Of a stretch of DNA of 64,000 nt, positions 25,575 to 49,211 are shown in pieces. A program made the translations under genes and the position numbers. The notes beneath the pieces were generated by a model, which was given only the letters and a program-made list of their open reading frames with translations, was not told where the DNA came from and ran no database searches. How positions within the stretch are numbered: position 1 is the first letter of the stretch; every line of letters begins with the position of its first letter. Source of the stretch: Chondrilla cf. caribensis. Its lineage: Eukaryota > Porifera > Demospongiae > Chondrillida > Chondrillidae. The stretch is from assembly GCA_964020155.1 (NCBI GenBank), contig OZ026561.1, forward strand, positions 3,476,369 through 3,540,368, read 5' to 3'.

Positions 25575-27096
25575 GTATGTCTGTGTGTGTACGTACATAT
25601 GTACATATTATATATACCATGTTAAAACCTTATCACAGCCATATCAACCACCTAGCTTGTTACAAGTTAGCAATTGAAACCGTCAGCAAGGTTGTGACAA
25701 GTTTGCTACAACCTTGTGATCATTTTTATAACAACCATGTTACAGCTTATAGGAATTGAAACTAAAAATTTCGATTCTTAGGTTGCGAAAAGTTTGTTGA
25801 TCGACGGTCAGATCCAACTACCTTTTTAAAAGCTTGTAGTCAATTCTTACAACTCACTACAAGCTTGTACAACCTAGTAGCCTCCTCCTACAACTTCACT
25901 ACAAGCTTGTACAAGCTTGTACAACCTTGTAGCCTCCTCCTACTACTTTATCACAAGCTTGTACAACCTAGTAGCCACCTCCTACAACTTACTATATACA
26001 AGGTTGTACAAGCTTGTACAACTTTGTAAAAGACAACAACAAAGTTGTACCAAAGTGGGGACAAGATCATGTTATGTCTACACAATGGATACCCATTGAT
26101 CTACAGGGGCGGATCTAGCATTCTTAAAGGGGGGGTGCACTATTGACGTCGTTATAGATTTCGAAGCCATTTTATTTAACACGTGTCAGTGACATCATCA
26201 TACTTGACAAATGGCGTTCAGATAGTTACCAATTGTCGATTCGATCATTGACTCTTCTCTAGTTACTGTTTTCAGGATTAAGGAAGTCAACTTTATTTTA
26301 TAGATTGTATACTTGCTTGTTTTTATGACACTTAATTCTCTATGTTGAAGAAGAGTTTGGTGAAGCCTATGACTAAATCCTCACTTCACAAAACTTTGTG
26401 ATTGGATCCAGGGGGGTGCACAGGCCCCCTGTGCACCCCCCCTGGATCCACCCCTGGATCTACAATTAATGATTCACACTTGACAGATTATTCAAATCAT
26501 TGTTATGTATATATATATCGAATCGCCCGATAACCGGAAGTCACTGAGATGATAATTAAAAATGGTCATCAGCCGCAAAAGAAAAACCAGAAATCAATGG
26601 TTCTCTCCACATGGACAGTTAGACGGTCAATTTTAACCCGTGAAGGACACTTCCCGAATTGTACTTCATAATCCCTAAGAGTTTGGTGGCGCCCTGTGCA
26701 GTAGTTTAATTTTGCCCGAATCACGAACAAACAAACAAACGAACTGAATTATATATTTATTATATGTATATGTATATATAGAAAAGAAAATTCATCCACT
26801 GAAATGATAGATGAGTAACAAAATTGTTTGGAGGGTCAAGTAGTGGCAGATTAACAAGAATCCACTCAATGCATAATAACATTCAAAGTCATTTCCACAT
26901 AGTACATTTTCATCATTTCCTTTTGCATTTTCTTGTAATTCTCCAGGCTCACTATTCTCTTGTGTTGGGTGTTTGGAGGTGGCAATGGCTGCCATTGCAG
27001 CTGCTCTGTACAACACTCTCTACCCTGCACTCAGGCAGGACATATTCTACCTCATGTCTGGATTGTATGCACTGGTGATACCTGAACTACTGTGAG

Positions 27097-27169
<73 letters not shown>

Positions 27170-27753
27170 TGTGTGGGTGTGTGGGTGTGCTTGTATACTT
27201 GTGTTTGTGTGCATGTTTGGGTATTCAGTTGTCAGTGAGTGTGCATATGCAAATCCCCAAATACACTTGTATACAAATGTTCTTAAGCATAATATGTTCT
27301 TATCCTACTATAATGCAAGGATTCTCTGTTTGTTTGTTCGCAAACTCCTCCTTCAGTTCGCATGCGATCGAAGTCAAACTCCCCAATCATCCTCAGTGGC
27401 ACCCGTGGAGTGTCCTAAGGGGGTTGGCGTTTCGTTTTAGGCCTTTCTGCTAGAATCTGAATGAAACCGTACTATCCGCCGTACTTGAAAGGTGCCATTT
27501 TTATGACACGTTTACCCACGAATACGCCCCTAGGGCAGGTAATTCAGCTAGTAATGATAATATATATGTATTAAATTAAAAATATTATTATATATTAGAA
27601 TGTTCATGTACAGCATAATGGTATCCTCTCACTCATGTCCTCACATCCAGTGTTCTGTTGGTCATCCACGGTCTGAGGGTCCACTTCTCTCAAAAACAGA
27701 TCAAAAGGATTGACCAGTCCTCCCAACACCATTCTGGCAAGCAGAGGAGATGA
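23098..27753 (+). CDS. SLC46-like: SLC46-like major facilitator superfamily transporter
   Basis: Four exons in phase: 23098-24406, 25230-25313, 26947-27091 and 27651-27753, giving 546 residues. The ATG at 23098 is the first in frame. The N-terminus is a polar cytoplasmic stretch of ~60 residues containing APLLPSPKD. About twelve membrane segments follow. A long glycosylated first loop carries MCLPTELQHEPC. GPLSDKLGRK at ~153-162 is MFS motif A, and GGQGATLVGGFTYVSDIT follows; this pattern fits the SLC46 group (proton-coupled folate transporter and relatives). Later exons code LNPLLNPALKSWMSKRVGKD and a last helix with VLLVIHGLRVHF. Substrate cannot be read from sequence. Introns 1-3 hold long (TG)n tracts. 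A spurious frame runs on past 24406 as Cys-Val repeats. Confidence 0.85.
24427..25592. repeat. (TG)n and (AT)n microsatellites around SLC46-like exon 2
   Basis: Impure TG repeats at 24427-24790, a pure (AT)n at about 25129-25165, and long TG repeats at 25324-25592 that begin about 10 bp after the exon 2 donor at 25314. Confidence 0.9.
25845..26025. repeat. ~40-bp tandem repeat with ACAAGCTTGT core
   Basis: Three to four units of ACAAGCTTGTACAACCTWGT plus AGCCTCCTCCTACAACTT in SLC46-like intron 2. The ACAAGCTTGT core is itself palindromic. Confidence 0.7.
26104..26456. mobile_element. 353-bp element with CAGGGGYGGATC ends
   Basis: Starts CAGGGGCGGATCTAG and ends CTGGATCCACCCCTG. It is flanked by GATCTA on both sides (26098-26103 and 26457-26462), a candidate 6-bp target duplication. 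A strong hairpin sits at the right end (26404-26449: GGATCCAGGGGGGTGCACAG against its complement). Similar termini are known from hAT-like elements, which normally make 8-bp duplications, so class is uncertain. Confidence 0.7.
27092..27190. repeat. (TG)n starting at the SLC46-like exon 3 donor
   Basis: The donor at 27092 (GTGAGTTG) runs straight into about 35 TG units, followed by GTGTGGGTG variants. Confidence 0.9.
27420..27545 (-). repeat. Dispersed repeat, inverse copy of 48178-48300
   Basis: The minus strand reads AATTACCTGCCCTAGGGGCG, TATTCGTGGGTAAACGTGTC and CAAGTACGGCGGATAGTACG, matching 48178-48300 closely. The other copy contains an extra palindromic insert (see its entry). Confidence 0.75.
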
Positions 27754-28046
27754 GTGATCTAAAGACTATGTATATCAACTATACATGGTTTTCCTTGATT
27801 TTCTCACTATTGATACTACAAATACGTGATAAACTATACAATATTATTCAGACATAGAGTAATAAAATAAATTTCTGCATGTATAACATTATTATTTATT
27901 TTTGCTGCATGTATTATTTCCCATAATTTTTCATAGTTTGAGTGAATGTAAATAATATTGTATTAATTGCACCATTTACAATAATTTTTATACAATACGG
28001 ATTGTTTTTATTTCAACTTCAGCTTCTGGTATGTTACGCTCGTCCG

Positions 28047-28092
<46 letters not shown>

Positions 28093-29032
28093 ATAGGTGT
28101 TCCTATACGCGTAATCGCAACAATGAATTTATATTCTAATTTATATTGCGCGAAAGAAAGATGGCCGATCTCGAACGCTGACAATTAGAAATTGGCCAGA
28201 AATTCGTGCGCTGAAGCTCTGCCGAACGTATTAACTTCAGCGCTGGTTCTTCTGAACCTAAGAAAGACGCCATGTAATTCGAGTGTGGGGGCGGCAGCCC
28301 CACGAGTTTTTGAACTCGAATTACTTGTTATTAGAATACTATTATAATAAATAATACTATAAGTATCATTATATATATTTTATAAGGCATGATGATGAAT
28401 GGCCAATAAAATGAGTATATTATTATATATAATATACTGCCATGGCCTCAAACATACACAATTATCAATTATTATAATAACATCTGTCATGCCCATAATA
28501 ATGAGTGATATAGTAACACTTATTAATATGCATATTATATATGCTTATATAACATAATATATATGTACATACATAATAATATGTAAATAATTTAGAATTA
28601 TGGACGTATATTGTGTGTAATGCCTAAAATCTTAATAAATTATATTATGTACAGCTATCCCTAACTTTATACAGTATATAATAAGATATTGCTGATACCA
28701 ATGCAGCATGTGAATAATGTATAATCTATATTATATTATTATATTAATAATTAATAATTATTATAATATATTATCACAATAATTTCCATTGTAATATCAC
28801 AATTAGTGTGGAATTCAAATCATCTCACAAATATAATATGCAATTTTAGAACAAATAAAATTATTAATTAGTTAATTACAGTTGTTCTTAATGGGTAGGA
28901 TTGTTAATCTACTGTTAGTTCAGAGAACAGGTTCAGCAGAGAGTGTGCTATACATATGATGTCATGCAGTGTACAAAGTGCATAGGTACAAGGGATCAGG
29001 AGTAGGGTGGCGAGTTGGGTGGGTCCAGGGGG
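27754..29032. other. AT-rich intergenic region between convergent SLC46-like and TMEM50 genes
   Basis: No gene seen. It contains (AT)n at about 28052-28093 and a repeat at 28141-28262 (TTGCGCGAAAGAAAGATGGC, TGCCGAACGTA, GGTTCTTCTGAACC) that has a diverged copy at 32312-32450. Presumed 3' ends and polyadenylation signals of both genes lie here, but many AATAAA-like words make a choice meaningless. Confidence 0.5.
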
Positions 29033-32000
29033 TCACCAGTCATCGACCTCTTCTCTCCGTCCGAACTTGAAGACCATTGTGCTACAAGACAAGCAGTTGA
29101 GAGACACATAAGTACTGCAGGTCAACACAGCAATCATTTCTAATCTACAGTTGAGCGTATGTAGCACATATACGTATGTACGTATGTAAGTGGCACAAAT
29201 AACACACGGTCAAACAGCACATACACTGAATGAATGTTGAAAGGCTACATATTGCACCATAGCAATACTCACTAAAGTGTCAATACCTACAGTATGTACT
29301 GTACATGCAGTACAATCACAAATGCTATACAATGATGTAGGTATGTACACTGAGTGAAATGATACATACTGTGCATGACTCCACACACACACGCGCCCAC
29401 GACAATAATGTTTGTAAATAGCCACATGTAGGTAGGTAGAATAGCAAATGATAAAATAAATTACTCAACTAATGAATTTCAACTTCACTATCAAGAAGCC
29501 AATCATAATAGGGTGGGTGGGGTTTCAAGGAATTTGTGTGTGTATGTGTGTGTGTGTGTGTGTGTGCGTGCGTGTATGAAATAACCGTAAGTACAACCAG
29601 ACACACCTGATGAAAATAAAAATGTTCTGTAGTAAGAAGGCGATCCCTTGGAATATGTTATCAATAGGTTGACGTAGTACGGGCACTGGAGCCACAGTGG
29701 AGTTTGTCATTGTGGTGTTGAAGGGGGTTGCCGCAGTGGGTGTGCTGTTCAAGAAAACTGCAGATGGGAAGAAGTGGGGCAAGAGAGCACTGACTGAGGA
29801 CTAACAACAAGAGACTGGCTTCAGATGCATACGTACACACAGTGGAACAATATCCAACAAGCATATTTAGTTCACAGTGTACTAACCGAGAGTGTGCACT
29901 AACCAGGGGTGTGTATCAACCAGGAGTGTGTACTAACCAGGAGTGTGTGTACTAACCAGGAGTGTGCACTAACCAGGGGTGTGTATTAACCAGGAGTGTG
30001 TACTAACCAGGAGTGTGTGTACTAACCAGGAGTGTGCACTAACCAGGGGTGTGTATTAACCAGGAGTGTGCACTAACCAGGGGTGTGTATTAATCAGGAG
30101 TGTGTACTAACCAGGGGTGTGTATTAACCAGGAGTGTGTACTAACCAGGAGTGTGTGCTAACCAGGAGTGTGTACTAACCAGGAGTGTGTACTAATTGGG
30201 AGTGTGCACTAACCATGAGTGTGTAGTACTAACCAGGAGTGTGTGCTAACCAGGAGTGTGTGCTAACCAGGAGTGTGTACCAACTAGGAGTGTGTATCAA
30301 CCAGGAGTGATTACTAACCAGGAGTGTGTACCAACCAGGAGTGTGTATCAACCAGGAGTGTTTACTAACCAGAAGTGTGTACATACGTACTAACCAGGAG
30401 TGTGTATTAACCAGGAGTGAGTACGTATGTATTAACCAGGAGTGTGTACTAACCCAGAGTGTGTATTAACCAGGAGTGTGCACTAACCAGGAGTGTGTAC
30501 GTACGTATGTACTAACCAGGAGTGTGTACTTACTAAGCAAGTTGCACCGCATGATTAACTGGGATATTCAGTACAGACGTGCACATACACATACACATAC
30601 ATACTTGGTACAATAAACTGCTGAATGAAGATCCATAAAGAGCCCACAAGTCCTCCAAAGGCAAACAGGAAGCCAAAGAAAATCCACACTCTGGCACCTC
30701 GACGACCAAATATCCCTTCGTTGTAGTTATCCCCGATAACACGGGCGTTGGATATGGCATTAATCCTGAGGAACAATACCAACACATGCATGCAACGTTT
30801 GTACATAATATTATGTGTGTACTAGTGTTGAGAATTTATCATTAAATAATAATAATTAGGAAAATATTTAATATTAAAAATTAGTAATCGCATTAATCTC
30901 TATACTTGACAAGGAAATTACATACTGGCACATAATTTTACATCACAATTACAGTAAGAACACCATCACCGGCCAATATTGTGCCCATTCAATGTTTTGC
31001 TACATGATATTCAACATAACGGGAAAATTTGGCAGATTTATCTGAAAATGTTATTGGCAATTTTTAATGTTTTCATATTTACCCCAAATCCTTTTAATTA
31101 CGTATGGATTAAATTTAAATGTGGCTGATTTGTCACTATGTATTTTGGAAGACTACTACTCAAAAAATTCCTACAAATGCACTCATTCTTAGAGTGAGCA
31201 TTCAATGTCCTACTGCCCATGTCTTCAATATTACCGGATAATGTAAAAATTAGCACAAGAAAATTTCGCAATTTCACGCTCAAACAAGGATTTCACAGTA
31301 TTATTTTCATAATTTGCATGTACAACAATTCAGTGTCTGCGTTTTGATATTATTGCCTGTAATAATTTCACGGATAAACTTCTATAATGTGTGTCAAATT
31401 GCCAAAAACACAAAATTTTAACCTCACTACACAGTATTATATCCGTCCATATGATCAAATTACAATGGTAGCATGACCTGGTATGTGAGAGCTACACATA
31501 ACACACCTACGTACATACGTACATAGCTACAAGGACTATGTGTATAGTAGCATGAAAGACCCATTGATACAGAAAAATTAAGGAGTTTTTGTAATGTTAA
31601 ATCATAAAAATAGCAAAAGATTGTTTTTTTTTTATATACAAATTCTTTGAAATACGGTGGAATCTGTGTATAATGCACTGTTTGGCAGGCCACCTCTCTA
31701 TAACAGCCAGGTTAATAAGTCCCAAAGGAGTGTACAATGTACAATATAACCTGTGTATAAGGGCCACCTCTCTATAACAACCAGGTTACAAGTCCCAAAA
31801 GGGTCCACAGTATAAAGCTCAACCTGTGTATAAGGGCCACCTCTCATTCCCAGGTGCCTTGATGAGGTATGGAGACACACACGCACACACTCACATGAAT
31901 AGGGCGAAAGTTGAGAACAGGCCGCAAATGAAATAAGCAGCGTAGAGAGGCTCTGCGTAGTCCACTACAGCATCAATGACTATCCACCATCCAAGGGAGA

Positions 32001-34517
32001 ACTGGACAACAAAGACACAGACCATAGTTATTACACTCGTGATTACACATATACATACATACATACATACGTACATACATACATAATAATGGATGACAAA
32101 AGAGAAAGAGGGGGTACAATCGAAAATACAGTTGACTCTGGATATAACAAACCCAAATATCCACATGAAAAAGTTCTTAATAAAAGAAGTTCTTTATAAC
32201 CACATTGCATCTTTTCAATAAATAAGAGTTCATTGTACATGCAAAGTACAGTCATATTATCCCTAATTGTTAAAAAAGCTATTCAATAGTGACGTGTATT
32301 TAGTACTAAGTAGAATATATTGCGCGAAAAAATGGCCAATTTGGAAACGGCTAGAACCAGAACTTGGGCTACAATTCGATTGTGATGGCTTTGCCGAACG
32401 TAATATTGGTAGCGAAGGTTCTTCTAAACCCTCTGAAGCTTCCCAATAGCCGATACCCAGTTACTTTGTCAGTTTTATAGGCAACTCAGTTATAACATCC
32501 CATGGTTGTGGTTCGTTGTAACAGAAACTGGTACGCTATAAACAGAAGGTTTTCTATGGTCCGGAACGTGTTCCTTAAAGGTGATTCGTTATAAAGCGAA
32601 ATTCTTTGTAAGCGAGTTCGTTATAAGTGGAGTCGACTGTATATAATAATAGAAGAAGGATGGAGGATTGTTATTTTAACTATCCACCACTAGGGAAAAT
32701 CATAATAGTGCTGAAATTATCAATCGATTAGTCAATTTACTCAATCAATTTTCATTTCAAATCTGATTATAGCTGATAGTGCAAGCAAATTGATTAATCA
32801 CAAGAATTAATTAATTGAGTAGTACAGGAAGCCACCCCACCTTACTCCAGGGGTTCAATTTTGTACTTCAAGAGTACCTGAAATGTGAAAAGGACTCTGA
32901 AGACTACACATCACGTCTATTGATTCACTGCTTAGTGTGATAAAGTGGGAATGGTTTCCGGTTATGCCCAATTAATTTCTTCTGGTGATTAATCGATTGA
33001 TCAATCGGTTGTTATGCACTGATACTCGATTTGAAAATTACAGCCGATTCCCAGCCCTAGTATGTACGTACATAAGTATAAAGTGGTTTGGAGGAGTGTT
33101 ACTCTAATTATCCACAACTAGGGAAAAATCAGAAATACATACATAATTATAGATGGGGGTGATGCATTGAAACCACCAATTAGAGAGATCATTAATTACA
33201 TTCATTGTTCAATTGTGTTTTAAATAAGGAGAGTACCTTCACCCACTATTGTTCACCCACAACAACAGTGAAGTTACGGCTGCATGCACATATCAGGATG
33301 CAGACCACTGAGAGGGCTACTCCCTTTGGCCAATACAGTTGTGCACCACGACTCACATGCACTTGTATGTACAGCCAAAATATGGCCGTCATGCAGCAGT
33401 AACAGCTTTGGAGTGTGTTTTACATGTACCACATTTAAGCAGGGTATGTGGGATATAGACAGATGAGATAGGTCTCTGTACAACAACTAGAAGAATAGGC
33501 CCGAATTTGAAGTGCTAATCAATTAATATGCCATATAAGGAAGTATCCAATTAAGCCTGTGACAGTTGTGTAAGGAGCCTGATAGAACTCAGCTGTGTGT
33601 CTACAATATATTGTCCACAGGCGATATTTTTGCGAATCTGTAATGTATGCGTGGTATAGGGCTGCCATTTTTTTCGCGTCATCCCTACATATACACAGTG
33701 GGTGCCTCTAATCTCACCTCGCACTGAAATACAAGCATGTATATACATACATGACATGATACACACTACACAGAGAATGAGGTTCCTTGGTTAGAACCCA
33801 TCCCACCCCTCCCACCTCACTCCTGGCTATATGGCACCATCACTTGCTAGACAAAATTGATATTAGTATCACTGGTCTCGTGCTCCAGACCCAGGATTGT
33901 GCACCAACAAAATGGCGGATCAAAACAAGAGACAAACTGGGTCCTGCCAGTGAGACTATGTAGGTACGTACATGTTACCACCACAATGCATACAAGGGCC
34001 CATCCGGGATCAACAGGTGAACAAGGCATACACCTGACAAGCACTACAGATTGTGTTCGGGTCAGTCAGTCATGACACCTCAAAGATGAAAGACTTTAAT
34101 CCTTCAAACTCAAATTTGATGTCTGACATTGTTTAATGTTCTATTTCCATTACCCTATCTACAAACGTGCGTAAACATGTATAAGCTTGACCACAACCAA
34201 AACAATACTAAGGAACATACATCTTATGGATATGTCTACATACAATCACAGACTGACAGAAAACGTACATACGAATCGTTCCTATAAAGTCCTACGCGGA
34301 TAACAACACGACTGATGGGGGATACACGAACACGTACGTAGACACACAGATACATTTAGTGAACGAACTACCCGCGGCGAAAAGGGATAAAACTCACAAA
34401 CGTCCCCGCCACAATGGAGGCAATCATGTTTCTTCCTCCCAGCCTACACCATTCCTTCACTTTCTCTCCGAATTCACAGTCACAGTCACAACTCAAGTTG
34501 TCCAAACAACCGCTCAT
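29033..34517 (-). CDS. TMEM50: TMEM50 family four-pass membrane protein
   Basis: Five exons on the minus strand, in order 34517-34398, 32001-31895, 30765-30605, 29757-29607 and 29081-29033, all in phase; 195 residues. The start MSGCLDN aligns with the MAGFLDN start of vertebrate TMEM50; an in-frame ATG 75 bp upstream is possible but less likely. Family landmarks in order: RNMIASIVAGTF, GWWIVIDAVV, GLFSTFALFMINAISNARV, GARVWIFFGFLFAFGG, SLWIF and the C-terminal KFGRREE. Four membrane segments are expected. It is longer than the ~157-residue vertebrate protein because of a Thr/Asn-rich loop (~NSTPTAATPFNTTMTNST) between helices 3 and 4. Yeast Vps68 belongs to the same family and works in endosomal sorting; a similar role is inferred. 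Head-to-head with INTS9. Confidence 0.9.
29876..30546 (+). repeat. Large 17-18 bp minisatellite ending in a MITE terminus
   Basis: About 35 units of ACTAACCAGGAGTGTGT in TMEM50 intron 3. The right end reads TACTTACTAAGCAAGTTGCAC, matching the end of the element at 55984-56158, whose interior holds one or two copies of the same unit. Confidence 0.85.
31656..31850. repeat. Degenerate CACCTCTCTATAACA repeats, probable old MITE
   Basis: GGCCACCTCTCTATAACARCC is followed by AGGTTA.AAGTCCCAAA twice, with a third partial unit, in TMEM50 intron 2. The start GGTGGAATCTGTGTATAATG resembles pogo-like termini, but no clean opposite end was found. Confidence 0.5.
32129..32639. mobile_element. 511-bp CAGTTGACTC MITE, TA-flanked
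   Basis: Left end CAGTTGACTCTGGATATAAC and right end GTTATAAGTGGAGTCGACTG are imperfect inverted repeats bounded by TA. A 28141-type repeat (TTGCGCGAAAAAATGGCCAA) lies inside at 32312-32450. Confidence 0.75.
32706..33060. mobile_element. TAGTGCTGgga...cccAGSACTA element, copy 1
   Basis: Contains TTTTCATTTCAAATCTGATTA, ATAGTGCAAGC, GATTAATCACA, AGGAAGCCACCCC and the end GATTCCCAGCCCTAG. The same order of words is seen at 52490-52852. Many TTAATCGATT-type palindromes. Flanks at 32655-32705 and 33090-33135 are themselves similar (CCAC.ACTAGGGAAAA). The ends resemble hAT-type elements (inference). Confidence 0.65.
33616..33692. repeat. Solo terminus of the TGTAGGGATGAC element
   Basis: GCGATATTTTTGCGAATCTG through GCGTCATCCCTACATATA matches 9215-9297 closely. 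Only this end was found here. Confidence 0.65.
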
Positions 34518-34804
34518 TCTCTCTCTGAACCGTCGAGATCTGGATGGAGGGTACAGGACGAAAGGTGGGTCACTCGAAGTAATGTGAGCCATCCCGGAAA
34601 GACTAACACGCAGGTTCTACTCAAACACTGAATTCGGTCTTGTGAATACTAACTTTCAGTAGGAAATAAACAACAGAAACCAAAAAAAACGTTTCAGAAG
34701 TTCGTCTTCGATTCAATCCGGCTCAGTTCTGTCTTGAGATTCACGTAAGTTCGTCCGATCATGTGACCTTAATTATAGTATGAATATCATTATTCGGTCT
34801 AAAA
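34518..34804. promoter_or_regulatory. Bidirectional promoter region between TMEM50 and INTS9
   Basis: The two start codons face away from each other with 287 bp between them, so the untranslated leaders and any promoter for both genes must fit here or overlap. GATCATGTGACC at about 34757 is an E-box-like palindromic core (CATGTG). No TATA box seen. Function is inferred from position only. Confidence 0.5.
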
Positions 34805-47322
<12,518 letters not shown>

Positions 47323-47837
47323 GCATGTGTGCTTGTCTGGTTCTCAGAGAATCATTTCTACATCATATTCAGCTCTGTATATCAATTTAATTTATTATCT
47401 CCTAGAAGTATACAATATTTGCATGTAAGAATTTATATTTAATCGCATTGAAAAATTATTACTTTTGTTGCAATTTTGTACTTCAATCATTTCAGAGTAT
47501 AATTTCCTGATGAGTGTAAAATTTCCATAATATATAATAATAAAATAGCAGCTGCTGCTGTAGAATTGTTATATTTATAATTGTGTTATATTTCATACTA
47601 ATGATACCAGTATATCACACGTAATAATGATTATATTGATCAACGTTTTCACCATCTTAGCTTTGACATTGTACATAATATATATACATATATACATATA
47701 TATAATATTATACCCATATTTATTATTTTATATTATAATATTATTGTATTATATGTATGTAATACATATGCATTTCACTGTGACGTGCATATATGTAGGA
47801 TTGGATTATAATGTAGCATGCACGTATATCAGGGGTA

Positions 47838-48009
47838 CAGTGATATCTCGTTAATCTGCCACTGCTTCATCCACCAAACCTTTTAATCTGCCACAATTTC
47901 TTCCCTGTGCCAAACACAAGTACCAATGAATATCCAGTCAATCCACCAAATGCGTTAATCCACCATATTCTTCGAAAACAAATTGTGGTGGATTAATGAG
48001 TATTCACTG
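47838..48009. mobile_element. CAGTGATATCTCGTTAATC MITE, unit A of the segmental duplication
   Basis: 172 bp, TA-flanked, ending GAGTATTCACTG. Orthologous by position with 55791-55974 in unit B, so it inserted before the duplication. Confidence 0.8.
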
Positions 48010-48177
48010 TAATTATTATAATACTGTAAAAATTAAAAAGGTTTGAATTTTTCCTATATACGTATAGCTCTGGACCAATTTAACCTAAAACATACAAATA
48101 ATACCACGTCTCAGCTTACAGGTAGTTCATGCCAGAGAAACAACATTAAATTTAATCAAATTAAATAGATGAGTATG

Positions 48178-48330
48178 AATTACCCGCCCTATGGGCGTAT
48201 TCGTCCGTAAACGTGTCATGAAAATGGCGCCTTTCAATAGTCTAACTAGTTAGACTAGCCTTTCAAATACGGCGGATAGTACGTTCTTCGGGCGTTTCGG
48301 ATCAGGGCAGGAGGCGGTCTAACTAGTTAG
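48178..48330. repeat. Dispersed repeat with TCTAACTAGTTAGA palindromic insert
   Basis: AATTACCCGCCCTATGGGCG, AAACGTGTCATGAAAATGGC and ATACGGCGGATAGTACG match 27420-27545 inverted. Between them is an extra TAGTCTAACTAGTTAGACTA insert, and GTCTAACTAGTTAG occurs again just before 48331. Absent from unit B. Confidence 0.7.
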
Positions 48331-48649
48331 TATGGTGGCCCACAAGGACACTTACCGCCGCAGCCGAGTCGCCCGATTCGATCTCTTCGGTCGATTCCGA
48401 ATCGATAATATCTTCGGAAGACTTGACAATGTCGAATCGCCCGATTCGATCGCTTCGGTCCATGGAAATTGCCGAAACGCCCGATTCGATCGCCTGGGTC
48501 GATTCGATAATATCTTAGGATGAATCGGCAATGCCATATTCTGGTCACCTGCATAACACGTGACTGTATCGACTAGAACTGCAAACAGATACTCTACCCA
48601 CAAAGACGGCATATTCGTGCATTTCATTTTTTTCTTGTGGGCCACCATA
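48331..48649. mobile_element. 319-bp GC-rich element with perfect 16-bp inverted ends
   Basis: Both ends are TATGGTGGCCCACAAG in inverted orientation. The inside has four to five imperfect copies of CCCGATTCGATCGCTTCGGTC and GATAATATCTTCGG. Composition differs sharply from the AT-rich surroundings, and the element is absent from the duplicated unit B, so it inserted after (or was lost from) one copy. Confidence 0.8.
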
Positions 48650-49211
48650 GTCTGGCGAATTTGTCGTCGGTCAGATGCGAACCGTCGGAGGAGTTCGCGA
48701 ACAAACGAACAAACAGAGACCCCATGACGAATTATAGTAAGATACTCATTTTGTATGTATAATAATAGTAATCTGACCTTTTATTCAAATATTCTTATTT
48801 TTAGATGTTGTAACTAACTTGGATTATGATATCATCGATTTACCGGAGCTAGGGTTTCCGCTTAGTGCAAAATTCATATTAATTTTTATTTATTTTATTA
48901 ATTAAAGAAACATTGAATTTTGATGTTTCAATATTAATGACACAGTGTTATGTAATACTGTGTGTACTATAAATTTATTGTGCAATTATTATAGTTATTC
49001 ATGCATAAATTATCATAATACAGTTGCAATGTACCAATGACACCGTATATTCAATACTGTATTGAAACCATCAGATTCTGTATTTAAGTCCATGGACGAT
49101 ATTCAATCAATAGTTACAGGTTTGTCTCAAGTTCAAGGAAATATTGCTGTGTTGGACCAATTGTAATAGTACACGTACCCAGCAGCATTTCAGGGAGAGT
49201 AACAGTCAGTG

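Larger units (their letters stand above)
47323..49211. other. Intergenic region between INTS9 and orphan membrane gene A
   Basis: AT-rich. Holds the MITE at 47838-48009, the 48178-48300 dispersed repeat and the 48331-48649 element; the last ~250 bp resemble the upstream sequence of orphan gene B and are the probable promoter/leader (GTCCATGGACGAKATTCAAT, GTGTTGGACCAATTG). Confidence 0.65.
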
